57,974 nucleotides of DNA from Candidatus Obscuribacterales bacterium. GTDB taxonomy: Bacteria; Cyanobacteriota; Vampirovibrionia; Obscuribacterales; Obscuribacteraceae. Below are positions 18,665 to 26,172 of this stretch, one piece after another (position 1 is the stretch's first letter; each line of letters opens with the position of its first letter). The stretch lies in NCBI GenBank assembly GCA_019746975.1, contig JAIERK010000041.1, positions 1-57,974 of the forward strand, read 5' to 3'. Made by a program: the position numbers and the translations under genes. Below the pieces are notes generated by a model. The model saw only the letters and a program-made list of their open reading frames with translations, did no database searches and had not been told where the DNA came from.

Positions 18665-19432
18665 CTACATCTTTCCATGAGAACTCGCTGTATTAGAATC
18701 GACACGTATTTTCAGTTTTTCCAAGATCCAGGCGTTGAAGCTGTCTTTGTTGTAATCCATGAAGTTGTGACCAGCAAGGTCGAAGACTTTCAACGTCGAG
18801 TTGGGCAAAAGCTTGTGAACCTTGACTATCTGATCTAACGGCGCGACTGGATCGAAGCGCCCAGCCGACAGATGGACCGGACATTCGACGGTGATTGGAT
18901 CGGCAAACAGATCGACTTTATCAAAATTTTCGACTATCTGAGACAGGCTGAAAGCCGGCGTGCTGAAGAGCGTTCGCTCGCGCCACGCCATCTTTTTATG
19001 AATTCCGGAGTCGCGCATGACAGGAAACGCGCCCTTGAGAAAGTAGCGAAACGCAGTCGCAATGGACGAATGGACCTTTCCAGGAAGAGCAGCAAGGAAC
19101 AATGTATCGGCAAGACCAGGGCTGGTTCTGGCGATATGAAGGCTGATTAGCGATCCCAGGGAGTGACCGAGAAAAATGGCCGGATAGTTAATCCCGCCGT
19201 GCTCCAGCGTCTCCAGAACATCTCCTACATGAACATGAAGGTCAGTGAACTCTTCGGGCTCGTGAGTTTGCCCATGGCCACGCAAATCCAGGAGGAAGCA
19301 TCGGTAGCCATGACCGATTAGCGCTTCTACCTGGGCATCCCACATTTCGGACGAGGAGCCCGTTCCGTGGATAAGCACAACGTCTCCGCTATTGACTGCG
19401 CTCGCGCCGACGACACGTAATGTAAGCTTCAT
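18665..19432 (-). CDS. Alpha/beta-fold hydrolase
   Basis: 255 residues from ATG 19432, chosen over the frame's first codon because AGCAGGT lies eight bases upstream. Oxyanion motif VLIHGTGSSSEMW, DLRGHGQTHEP, nucleophile elbow GHSLGS (Ser about 91), acid SAGRFDPVAP and base AGHNFMD give a complete Ser-Asp-His triad of the esterase/haloperoxidase-like superfamily. No signal peptide, so cytoplasmic. Substrate cannot be inferred. It stands alone between intergenic regions. Confidence 0.9.
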   Translation of the reverse strand: MKLTLRVVGASAVNSGDVVLIHGTGSSSEMWDAQVEALIGHGYRCFLLDLRGHGQTHEPEEFTDLHVHVGDVLETLEHGGINYPAIFLGHSLGSLISLHIARTSPGLADTLFLAALPGKVHSSIATAFRYFLKGAFPVMRDSGIHKKMAWRERTLFSTPAFSLSQIVENFDKVDLFADPITVECPVHLSAGRFDPVAPLDQIVKVHKLLPNSTLKVFDLAGHNFMDYNKDSFNAWILEKLKIRVDSNTASSHGKM

Positions 19433-19962
19433 GCGATACCTGCTGACTTGGTTGTACTGACGTCTCATGCCAGTAAAGTTACATTATCAACGAAACATCG
19501 CGAAAGTTTTCGAGGTGCAACACTTTTTTAGCCGTACTTTCGAATTTTACTCCTCGGTCGAGCGAAGAACTGCCAGAGAGCCAGCGGTACGGGTTCAAGG
19601 AGCTTCTGGAACAGCTAGATTTACACGGAGAATGTATGTCGACCAGTCGTGGAATTTCGGGGCTGAAACTACGGAGTTGGTATGGCGATAGCACCGACCT
19701 ATTTCGCTCTTTGGCCAATTCAAATGCTTTCGTCAAGCGCTCGGAAAGTCAAATCCGGCGCAGGTTTGCAGCTGTCGTAGAGTGTTTTCCGATAGCGGAA
19801 AACACTCTAGAATTCGATTCGTTTCGGTCCGTTGCGCGCAAAAACTTGACGCGTTAACCCGCGGCGGCTGGGGCTTGGCGAGAAGTCCAATTCGCAGACG
19901 AGCCGGCGGTGCCACTTTCAACTACGCCCCCCCACCAAACACTGCTTAATAGCGTAATACGC
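19433..19962. other. Intergenic region carrying one palindrome
   Basis: About 530 bases between the hydrolase and the glycosyltransferase, both on the minus strand. Apart from the inverted repeat at 19778-19809 no gene is supported. Confidence 0.5.
19778..19809. repeat. Inverted repeat sharing its core with the 37.0-kb palindrome
   Basis: TAGAGTGTTTTCCG (19778-19791), four bases ATAG, then CGGAAAACACTCTA (19796-19809): 14-bp perfect arms. The core AGTGTTTTCCGATA-CGGAAAACACT is the same as in the 48-bp palindrome at 37016-37063, 17 kb away. No T-run follows, so it is not a standard terminator. Confidence 0.85.
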
Positions 19963-21168
19963 CTACTTAGCGCGACTGGTATAGACTTCGGTAGATGCGG
20001 GCTTCAGCCGGACGCCCGCCATAGTCAGAACGGTACTGGCGATATCGTATACAGCACCGACCTTGTTGAGACCGAAGGCTTCTGGGAGCGGCATTGGATT
20101 ATTAGGATCGCGAACCTTCACGTGGTCGACGATGTCGACGATGTCGTGAGGCGCATTGATCGCCTTCGCGACGCCATGCTCACACAACAGCAGAGCCGTA
20201 CCGAGCTCTTGAGGCATCGGCTTGGTAATCATGTCGATTGCCATAGGCAGCCGTCTTGCAATCGCCTCGAACGAAGTCAATCCGCCCGCTTTGGTGACCA
20301 TCAGGTCGACAGCGCTCATCAGATCTGACATCCGATCGTGGAATGGCAATACTGCTGTCGGGATTGATGAATTCTTCGAGTCTTTCTTCAAGCGCTTGTA
20401 TAGTCCCTGGTTGTGTCCGCAAAGGAAGACCACCTGCACATTGCGTGAGCTGGATTGCAGTGCGTCGTAAATAGCCAAAGTGTTACCACCGCCGGCCCAA
20501 CCAGCATTGAAACAAATCGTCGGCCTCTCTGGGTTTAATCCCAAATGCGCGAGAAACTCATCGCGACTTACCGTGGGCGGCTTAATGAAGTCTGGACGAA
20601 CAGGCATACCCGCCACTTTGATCTTCTCTGGCTTGATGCCGAAAGAGAGCAAGCGATCTCGACCCAGCTCATTGGGTACGATTGTCAGATCGGAGTCAGG
20701 GCAGGCCCAGCCGCTCCAGAAATCACCGTTAGGATCCGTAACGACGGTTACGAGCTTAGTCCGACCTTGCCTGCCGGTCTCCTTAATGGCGCGTGCCATG
20801 TAATGATTGGTCATCGGATGAACTGATACCAATACATCGATTTCCGCTTCGTTAAACAATTCGACCAGGTAAGGCTTGGTGCACTGATAGCCGTACTCAC
20901 TGTCGTTTGGTTTAGTTTTTTCGATAAACCAATAGTAATACTTCATGCCAGCCTGGTTGTAGCGAAGAAGCAGGTTATAGAGTTCTACAAAATATCTGTT
21001 AAGGGGATGACTTTTTTCGACACCATTCTCGACGATTACTTCGGCCGAAGGGCTATCAGGCTCAATCTCGTTGAGGAGATCTTGGAGTGCCAGTTCGACA
21101 GCCTCAGCCGCACTTCGGTGTCCGCCGCCTGTGTCAGAGAAAAATACACATATTCTCGGGTTACGCAT
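19963..21168 (-). CDS. MGDG-synthase/processive diacylglycerol glycosyltransferase-like protein
   Basis: 401 residues of the GT28 type. The N-terminal MGDG-synthase domain shows the FFSDTGGGHRSAAEAV loop that contacts the lipid and the nucleotide sugar; the C-terminal half shows FNAGWAGGGNTLAIYDAL, VVFLCGHNQGL, DLMVTKAGGLTSFEAIARRLPM and PMPQELGTALLLCEHGVA, the UDP-sugar binding face. Enzymes of this family transfer glucose or galactose to diacylglycerol at the inner face of the membrane, giving glycolipids. Sugar specificity cannot be told. No transmembrane segment: peripheral membrane enzyme. Start ATG 21168 just ahead of the conserved FFSDTGGG is right for the family. Confidence 0.9.
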   Translation of the reverse strand: MRNPRICVFFSDTGGGHRSAAEAVELALQDLLNEIEPDSPSAEVIVENGVEKSHPLNRYFVELYNLLLRYNQAGMKYYYWFIEKTKPNDSEYGYQCTKPYLVELFNEAEIDVLVSVHPMTNHYMARAIKETGRQGRTKLVTVVTDPNGDFWSGWACPDSDLTIVPNELGRDRLLSFGIKPEKIKVAGMPVRPDFIKPPTVSRDEFLAHLGLNPERPTICFNAGWAGGGNTLAIYDALQSSSRNVQVVFLCGHNQGLYKRLKKDSKNSSIPTAVLPFHDRMSDLMSAVDLMVTKAGGLTSFEAIARRLPMAIDMITKPMPQELGTALLLCEHGVAKAINAPHDIVDIVDHVKVRDPNNPMPLPEAFGLNKVGAVYDIASTVLTMAGVRLKPASTEVYTSRAK

Positions 21169-21310
21169 AAATTTTTCCTGGACTCCTCTGTTCTGAGATA
21201 AGCATAGTAGATAATCTGATAATCTTGGTTAGGTATACGCTAAACAATTGCAAAACATCGGCAACGATTTTTGACCCGGACTCAGCCCTTTTCCCACGGT
21301 GACCTCGATA

Positions 21311-22756
21311 ATGTACCACTCAGCTGAAAAATGGATGCTTCGCCTGTTTGTTAGCGCAATTATTGCGGCTCAAGTCTCGGGCTCCACTGTTATGCCCGCT
21401 AATGCAGAGCCTTCGCGCTTGACAACAGAGGAACGCACTAAACCCAGCGAAATCTTGACGATATCGGACACTTTCAGCACTCCGCCTCCGAAGAAAAAAC
21501 TTAAAAAATCTCCGCAGAACGTAGCAATTTACCAATACGACAATGAACCTCTCGGTGACCGCAGCCCATTTCTCATGGTCCACGGCTTGCGAGGAGAGTT
21601 CTACAGCAACTTTCGATGGAAGAAGGTTGCCGATCACTTCAAGAGCGACAGCACCTTCCATAAGAATTACAAAATTTACTTGGCCCGTTATCCCACCCTG
21701 GTGAGACTGGATTCGACGATTCCGAAGTTCGGCAAGGAAGTTAAGCGTCTGTACACTGCATGCGGAGAAAAGCCGATTACCCTCGTTGCGTTGAGCATGG
21801 GCGGCAATCTGGTTTACGAAACCATGTTGGATCCAGAAGTCGAAAGCAAGATTAAAGTTGCGATGGCACTAGGATCTCCATTCCACGGGTCGCCGCTGTT
21901 CAGCGAAGACTGGATGCAGTATAGCCTCTACAAACGGCTCTCTATGCCGTGGACGAGAGTCGATCACAGCCTGGCGCTCAGACTGTACTTCAGCCGCAAC
22001 AAAAATCTCCTCGCCGACCTTGGCTGGGACGATGCGGATCAAGCGATGCCGAACGTCGGCAAGTTCAAATCAAAACTACTGCTGGGACCAAAAGGTAATC
22101 TCACACTTGCCGGGTGCGCCAACGAAAGACTGCAGAAGCTCAATTCCAACAATGCTCAGGTAAAGAGAAAGTTCATCACATACGGCGGCTACATGCACAA
22201 CCCGTATCTGGAGCCTACAGCAGAGCGTTACCTCGAATCCGCGTTACTTTATCCATTGACTTTCGTCACGACGAAATTCCCTGCACATCTAGCTAGAGAG
22301 CATCCAGTTCTTAAGATGCTCAATAGAGACATCGCCTCCGTGCACGTCAACAAAGAGTGGCAAGAGACGGCGAAGCCGCCATTCCTGTATGCGCTCAACG
22401 ATGGCATCACTCCTCTCGCCAGTGCTCTGTTCCTCCCGAAGGAGACACTGCAGACGATACCACTCGTGTCACACGAAGCGGTTAGAAAGCTTAGAGATAA
22501 GACAGACGTGCGATTGGCTCGCGCGTTCAGAGAGATCGATCACCTCACATTCATTGATGGCACGAGACCGGCAAGTCTCAATCCCAAGTTGTTGGATGAG
22601 CTGCGCCCCGAACTCGGCGAGAAAGACATTTTTGCCTGGATGTTGTCTGACTTAATCAACTCCGAACGACTCAATCAGAAGCTCGCCGATGAATCGTCTA
22701 CCAGTAATGTAATGCCGCCGCAAGGCACAACCGAAGCCGGTAGCGAAGCCGACTAG
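21311..22756 (+). CDS. Exported alpha/beta hydrolase, lipase-like
   Basis: 481 residues from ATG 21311 (a GTG at 21299 is an alternative). Signal peptide MLRLFVSAIIAAQVSGSTVMPANA. The hydrolase core has PFLMVHGLRGEFYSNFRWK, the nucleophile elbow LVALSMGGNLVYE, the acid region LNDGITPLAS and a late His (IDHLTF). HGLRG with a large lid region between is reminiscent of secreted lipases and PGAP1-like esterases. It acts outside the cytoplasm on an unknown ester. The C-terminal 30 residues are Ser/Glu-rich. Just downstream starts the aspS leader. Confidence 0.8.
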   Translation: MYHSAEKWMLRLFVSAIIAAQVSGSTVMPANAEPSRLTTEERTKPSEILTISDTFSTPPPKKKLKKSPQNVAIYQYDNEPLGDRSPFLMVHGLRGEFYSNFRWKKVADHFKSDSTFHKNYKIYLARYPTLVRLDSTIPKFGKEVKRLYTACGEKPITLVALSMGGNLVYETMLDPEVESKIKVAMALGSPFHGSPLFSEDWMQYSLYKRLSMPWTRVDHSLALRLYFSRNKNLLADLGWDDADQAMPNVGKFKSKLLLGPKGNLTLAGCANERLQKLNSNNAQVKRKFITYGGYMHNPYLEPTAERYLESALLYPLTFVTTKFPAHLAREHPVLKMLNRDIASVHVNKEWQETAKPPFLYALNDGITPLASALFLPKETLQTIPLVSHEAVRKLRDKTDVRLARAFREIDHLTFIDGTRPASLNPKLLDELRPELGEKDIFAWMLSDLINSERLNQKLADESSTSNVMPPQGTTEAGSEAD

Positions 22757-22781
22757 AACTCGGCATTTACATAGCATTGAC

Positions 22782-22811
22782 TTGCCGCATCGAGCCTGGC
22801 ACACTCTTAAT
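22782..22811 (+). promoter_or_regulatory. Candidate promoter of the aspS leader transcript
   Basis: TTGCCG (22782-22787), 18 bases, CTTAAT (22806-22811). It would start RNA near 22818, about 20 bases before the leader's AGG ribosome site. Both boxes are imperfect. Confidence 0.3.
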
Positions 22812-22849
22812 TGAGGTAGTTAGACGCGAGCACGTTCAGGTCAACCAAC

Positions 22850-22915
22850 TTGTTATTCTCGTACACCAATAATAACGACGATGATAACCGCTTGAGGCGG
22901 TCGTCTCGTTCATAG
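22850..22915 (+). CDS. aspS leader peptide with Asn-Asn-Asn-Asp-Asp-Asp-Asn run
   Basis: A 21-codon frame: TTG start at 22850 with AGG (22838-22840) nine bases upstream, stop TAG at 22913-22915. Codons 7-13 (22868-22888) read AAT AAT AAC GAC GAT GAT AAC, that is three Asn, three Asp and one Asn, directly ahead of the gene for aspartyl-tRNA synthetase. The Asp codons are inside the 5' arm of the first hairpin of the attenuator, and the stop lies eight bases beyond its 3' arm, exactly where classical leader peptides place them. The peptide itself need have no function; its translation rate senses charged tRNA-Asp and tRNA-Asn. Too short for ordinary gene finding. Confidence 0.8.
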   Translation: MLFSYTNNNDDDNRLRRSSRS

Positions 22916-22986
22916 TGCTGAAGTAAGAAAGCTACCTGAGAAAGATTCGACGACCGCAACTCTTGCAAGTTGCGGTCATTTTTTTT
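22877..22986 (+). promoter_or_regulatory. Transcription attenuator of aspS (alternative hairpins and terminator)
   Basis: Hairpin 1:2 pairs GACG (22877-22880) and ACCGC (22887-22891) with GCGGTCGTC (22897-22905). Antiterminator 2:3 pairs the same GCGGTCGTC with GACGACCGC (22949-22957), nine perfect pairs. Terminator 3:4 pairs GACCGCAACT (22952-22961) with AGTTGCGGTC (22968-22977), ten perfect pairs, followed by eight T to 22986. The three structures exclude each other. A ribosome stalled on Asn or Asp codons masks arm 1, lets 2:3 form and permits read-through into aspS, whose Shine-Dalgarno (22987-22991) follows the T-run immediately. No T-box sequence (AGGGTGG-like) is seen. Confidence 0.85.
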
Positions 22987-22999
22987 GGAGGCGAATTTC

Positions 23000-24310
23000 A
23001 TGAAGACGGAAAGAGTTTCGATTAAGGCGGCACGAAGCCTTGTGGGGCAGCGTGTCGAGATCGCCGGTCACGTTCATTCCTGCCGAGATCTTGGCAAACT
23101 TTCTTTTCTGAATATTCGCGATGCTACAGGAGTTATGCAAGCTGTTGTGGAGAGCGCCGAGCTGCTTTCAACGACAAGAACGATTGGCGTCGAGACACCT
23201 TTGCGATTGAGCGGTTTGATCGTGAACAACAAAGACCAGCAAGAGATGCAGGTCGAAGCAATCAATGTTCTTGCCACAGTCAAAGAAGTACCGCCAATCG
23301 AACTGGCTAAGGACAAGAAGATGGATGGACTTTCTCTATCGACTCTGCTGGACTACAGGCCGCTCACACTGCGCAACCCCAAGGTCAAGGCGATTTTCAA
23401 GATCGAAGCCGCAATCACGAAAGCTTTTCGCGATTTCCTCAACGATGCCGGATTCGTCGAGATTCACTCGCCCAAGCTAGTTGCAACTGGCACCGAAGGC
23501 GGTGCCCAGCTATTCAAGCTTGATTATTTTGGAAGGCCTGCATTCCTCGCGCAGAGCCCCCAGTTCTACAAGCAGATAATGGTCGGAGTGTTCGAGCGTG
23601 TGTTCGAAGTCGGACCAGTCTATCGGGCCGAGGAGCATGATACTTCCAGGCATCTCAATGAGTACATCAGTCTCGACTTCGAGATGGGGTTCATCGCGTC
23701 GGAGCAAGACCTCATCAAAGTACAGATTGAGCTGCTCAAGCAAGTTTTCCGCCACGTGCAGGAAAGCTGTTCGGAAGAACTCGCTATGTACGACGCCAGA
23801 GTGCCGGAGTTTGAGAGTATCCCTCAAATTACATTTGACGATGCGCTCGTTCTCCTCACAGAAAAGCTCGGTCATGCGCAGGCAGCACAAGGTGACCTTG
23901 ACCCGGAAGGGGAAAGATTGCTGTGCGAGCACTTCAAGTCGACAACCGGCTCAGAACTGCTTTATGTCGCATATTATCCTTTGTCGACCAGACCGTTTTA
24001 CACGATGCCGTTGTCTGCCGCTTCCGGATCCCAACCGTTGAGCCGCGGATTCGACCTCTTGTTCCGCGGACTGGAGGTAACGACAGGAGGACAGAGGCGC
24101 CATGAGTTCGACGATCTGAGCGCTGCGATCGAAGGGCGTGGATTAAATCCAGAAGACTTCGCCGAGTACTTGCAATGCTTCCGCTATGGCATGCCACCAC
24201 ATGGAGGTCTTGCGATTGGTCTGGAGCGACTGACCAAGCAGCTCCTCGGGCTTCCGAGCGTCAAGCAGACCGCTCTGTTTCCGCGCGACATCAACCGGTT
24301 AAAACCATAA
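23000..24310 (+). CDS. aspS: Aspartyl-tRNA synthetase, archaeal type, probably non-discriminating
   Basis: 436 residues from ATG 23000, set by GGAGG eight bases upstream; the frame's earlier codon at 22970 lies inside the terminator. Class II synthetase: N-terminal OB anticodon domain (VEIAGHVHSCRDLGKLSFLNIRD), then the catalytic domain with TEGGAQLFKLDYFG, LAQSPQFYKQ, motif 2 FEVGPVYRAEEHDTSRHLNEY and motif 3 GGLAIGLERL. Length and motifs are those of the archaeal/eukaryal-type AspRS; the GAD insertion of the long bacterial enzyme is missing. Bacterial copies of this type (for example Deinococcus AspRS2) often aspartylate tRNA-Asn as well, feeding the GatCAB amidotransferase. The Asn and Asp codons in its leader fit that role. 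Specificity is inferred, not shown. Confidence 0.93.
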   Translation: MKTERVSIKAARSLVGQRVEIAGHVHSCRDLGKLSFLNIRDATGVMQAVVESAELLSTTRTIGVETPLRLSGLIVNNKDQQEMQVEAINVLATVKEVPPIELAKDKKMDGLSLSTLLDYRPLTLRNPKVKAIFKIEAAITKAFRDFLNDAGFVEIHSPKLVATGTEGGAQLFKLDYFGRPAFLAQSPQFYKQIMVGVFERVFEVGPVYRAEEHDTSRHLNEYISLDFEMGFIASEQDLIKVQIELLKQVFRHVQESCSEELAMYDARVPEFESIPQITFDDALVLLTEKLGHAQAAQGDLDPEGERLLCEHFKSTTGSELLYVAYYPLSTRPFYTMPLSAASGSQPLSRGFDLLFRGLEVTTGGQRRHEFDDLSAAIEGRGLNPEDFAEYLQCFRYGMPPHGGLAIGLERLTKQLLGLPSVKQTALFPRDINRLKP

Positions 24311-24353
24311 TTAATCCTTCACTGAGCCATGGTCCGCCCGAAGGCGTCAGCGC

Positions 24354-24380
24354 ACAAAGCGGCTTTAGGAGCCGCTTTGT
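24354..24380. terminator. Hairpin between convergent aspS and phosphatase genes
   Basis: ACAAAGCGGCT (24354-24364) and AGCCGCTTTGT (24370-24380) pair over 11 bases with a five-base loop. There is no T-run on either side, so it is a terminator only by position. Confidence 0.45.
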
Positions 24381-24515
24381 AGCGATGCGCGGTCGATCGG
24401 GTATAAGCTACATCCAATTGGAACGCTGATAGCCGCGCGAGTTCTTCGGGAAACAGGTCCGATGTACCTAACTCGGTCCTGTTAATTCGAGATTGACTGA
24501 TCAAACCTTAAAGAG

Positions 24516-25442
24516 TCAGTTGGAGCCTGGATGACGCCAGGTGCGGTACCTTTTATTTGAATCGGAATAGCTGAATCCAGGAGATGGCAATACGGACTTT
24601 CGATCGCCATTGTCTCGCGCAAAGTCATGTAAACCGCTGGTCAGCGTAGCGACACCGGGTCGAAATCCGCGCGCCATCATCTCTTCGAATGCCTTATCGA
24701 ACGTCCACCCATCCACAGCAATCCGATAGGCACCAACAACGGTGCCAGTCCGATCACGTCCGTACTGACAGTGAACGTATACTGGTTGATTGGCAGCAGT
24801 GCCGACCTCGCGGAGAAAGCTGAGAAATAGTCGTCGATTTGGCTTCTCGAAGATATACATAGGAAGGTGAATGAAATTCAATCCGATTTGTTTAGCCAGC
24901 ATTCGCTCGTTGTTGACAGGAATATCCTCGGTCCGCAAATTGATTATGGTCCTGACACCCGCTTGCTTCAGCAGCGTCAAGCCTCTCGCCGTTGGCTGCC
25001 CGCCTCTCAAAAGTCCGCCAGCAACGGAATGAAGATTGGGCAAGTCGTTCGGCTGCCTGGAAAGCACTTGAAGCTGGTCAGCAGTGATGGGAGCGCTTGA
25101 CGGCATTGGTCCTGAAGTCGGACTCGCCCGAAAATCCAATTGATTACTTCTGACGGTCGAGTATTTATTACTGCCTGAGACCGCAGGTCCATCAGCACTG
25201 CCAACCGGAAGCACTTGCAACGGATAGGAATCGGGCGCGGGCAGGCGCTGCTCCTGTACAGTTGGCGCGACCGGGGAGGGCTGCTCGTTGGCTGCCAACG
25301 TCATATCAGTGATCGCCGAAAAGCAAATTGCCACGAACGCAGCCGATAATATCGACAGTAGTCTACCTGGCGAAAACTGCCTTCCAAGCATCGTTTTCAC
25401 GACCAAAGATGTGCATCCTCTAAGAAATGCCTTTGAAATCAT
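24516..25442 (-). CDS. Membrane-anchored or exported tyrosine/dual-specificity phosphatase
   Basis: 308 residues. An N-terminal hydrophobic stretch (LLSILSAAFVAICFSAITDMTLA, about residues 28-50) is a signal peptide or anchor, then a Pro/Ser-rich linker to about 135. The catalytic domain follows: LLRGGQPTARGLTLLKQAG, VRTIINLRTEDIP, and the P-loop HCQYGRDRTG at about residue 222 with nucleophile Cys and the invariant Arg. The AGVRTIINLR word is typical of the DSP and plant-and-fungi atypical families. The enzyme hydrolyses phospho-tyrosine or an inositol/lipid phosphate via a cysteinyl-phosphate, outside the cytoplasm. Starts at 25442 or 25391 are both possible. Confidence 0.85.
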   Translation of the reverse strand: MISKAFLRGCTSLVVKTMLGRQFSPGRLLSILSAAFVAICFSAITDMTLAANEQPSPVAPTVQEQRLPAPDSYPLQVLPVGSADGPAVSGSNKYSTVRSNQLDFRASPTSGPMPSSAPITADQLQVLSRQPNDLPNLHSVAGGLLRGGQPTARGLTLLKQAGVRTIINLRTEDIPVNNERMLAKQIGLNFIHLPMYIFEKPNRRLFLSFLREVGTAANQPVYVHCQYGRDRTGTVVGAYRIAVDGWTFDKAFEEMMARGFRPGVATLTSGLHDFARDNGDRKSVLPSPGFSYSDSNKRYRTWRHPGSN

Positions 25443-25538
25443 GATTTTATCTGACGATTTGGAGTCCGCGAAGTTCCGCTGATACTCGACCTAGAGGCTT
25501 ATGAGCAGAGATTAAGATTGCTTGACCTGATTAGGCTC

Positions 25539-25566
25539 TTGGCAGATCGCAAATTGCGTCTATAGT
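25539..25566 (+). promoter_or_regulatory. Candidate promoter for the 25700 gene
   Basis: TTGGCA (25539-25544), 16 bases, TATAGT (25561-25566), about 130 bases before the start codon. Confidence 0.4.
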
Positions 25567-25699
25567 TATGTTAAGTGGTGCCTTCATTTTATATTCACAT
25601 TTTTGGTGAGCCTCAGACCGAGAGCTCGCCGGGGTTCCTTGTCCTTCCCTTTATGTCCCCAAATTTCTCCGCACAGACCGTGCGGTAGAGGAGGTTTGA

Positions 25700-25954
25700 A
25701 TGCGGGTCGAACTAATCTACGCTCCGGGATGCAACAGCTACAAAAATATTCTGCGCCGTATCGAGATGGTCATCGCAGAAGAGCGACTCCCAGTCCCGGT
25801 TGAGCTTGTCGAGGAGACCAAGCTCCAGCAAGACCCGATCCTCCGGATCAACGGAGAAGCAGTCGGTGCCCCTGCTTGCGCCGAGAGTGTGCGTGACGCA
25901 CTATCCAACGTGTGGAGAGAGCTGACGGTCAGTCCGCTTCTCGCCGGCTATTAG
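25700..25954 (+). CDS. Small thioredoxin-fold-like protein
   Basis: 84 residues; start fixed by GGAGG seven bases before the ATG. The opening VELIYAPGCNSYKNILRRIEMVI has the strand-loop-helix of the thioredoxin fold, with the first Cys of a CxxC site kept (GCNS) and the second replaced by Ser/Tyr, as in monothiol glutaredoxins. DPILRINGEAVGAPACAES matches the cis-Pro/Gly strand region of small glutaredoxin-like proteins. The GAPAC Cys may serve as partner. Likely a small redox or thiol-binding protein; partner unknown. An intrinsic terminator follows, so it is monocistronic. Confidence 0.6.
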   Translation: MRVELIYAPGCNSYKNILRRIEMVIAEERLPVPVELVEETKLQQDPILRINGEAVGAPACAESVRDALSNVWRELTVSPLLAGY

Positions 25955-26047
25955 AGCCACTAACTAACAAGTCTCTCGCTTGCGCGCTCATGCTGAAATA
26001 GGCAACCTTTGTAAAAGTTTTGATTCCTCCCTCTCTTGGAAGCATGG

Positions 26048-26080
26048 ACAAGCGCTACCAACAACGGTAGCGCTTGTTTC
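26048..26080 (+). terminator. Intrinsic terminator after the 25700 gene
   Basis: ACAAGCGCTACC (26048-26059) pairs perfectly with GGTAGCGCTTGT (26066-26077), 12 bp, followed by a short T-rich tract. Confidence 0.8.
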
Positions 26081-26172
26081 ACTTCTTCTTAATGTCATTT
26101 GTTGAGCTTAAGGACGCCATGCCCATTCACGGTTATCATTGACAACGGTGAGCCCAATGGGACGGCATCTTA

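Noticed and set aside
22950..22990. T-box riboswitch in front of aspS
   Set aside because: No AGGGTGG-type T-box sequence or stem I features; the leader peptide and paired arms fit ribosome-mediated attenuation.
22807..23001. 64-codon minus-strand frame across the aspS leader
   Set aside because: Its Asn/Asp-like words are the antisense of the attenuator arms; the plus-strand mini-frame explains the region better.
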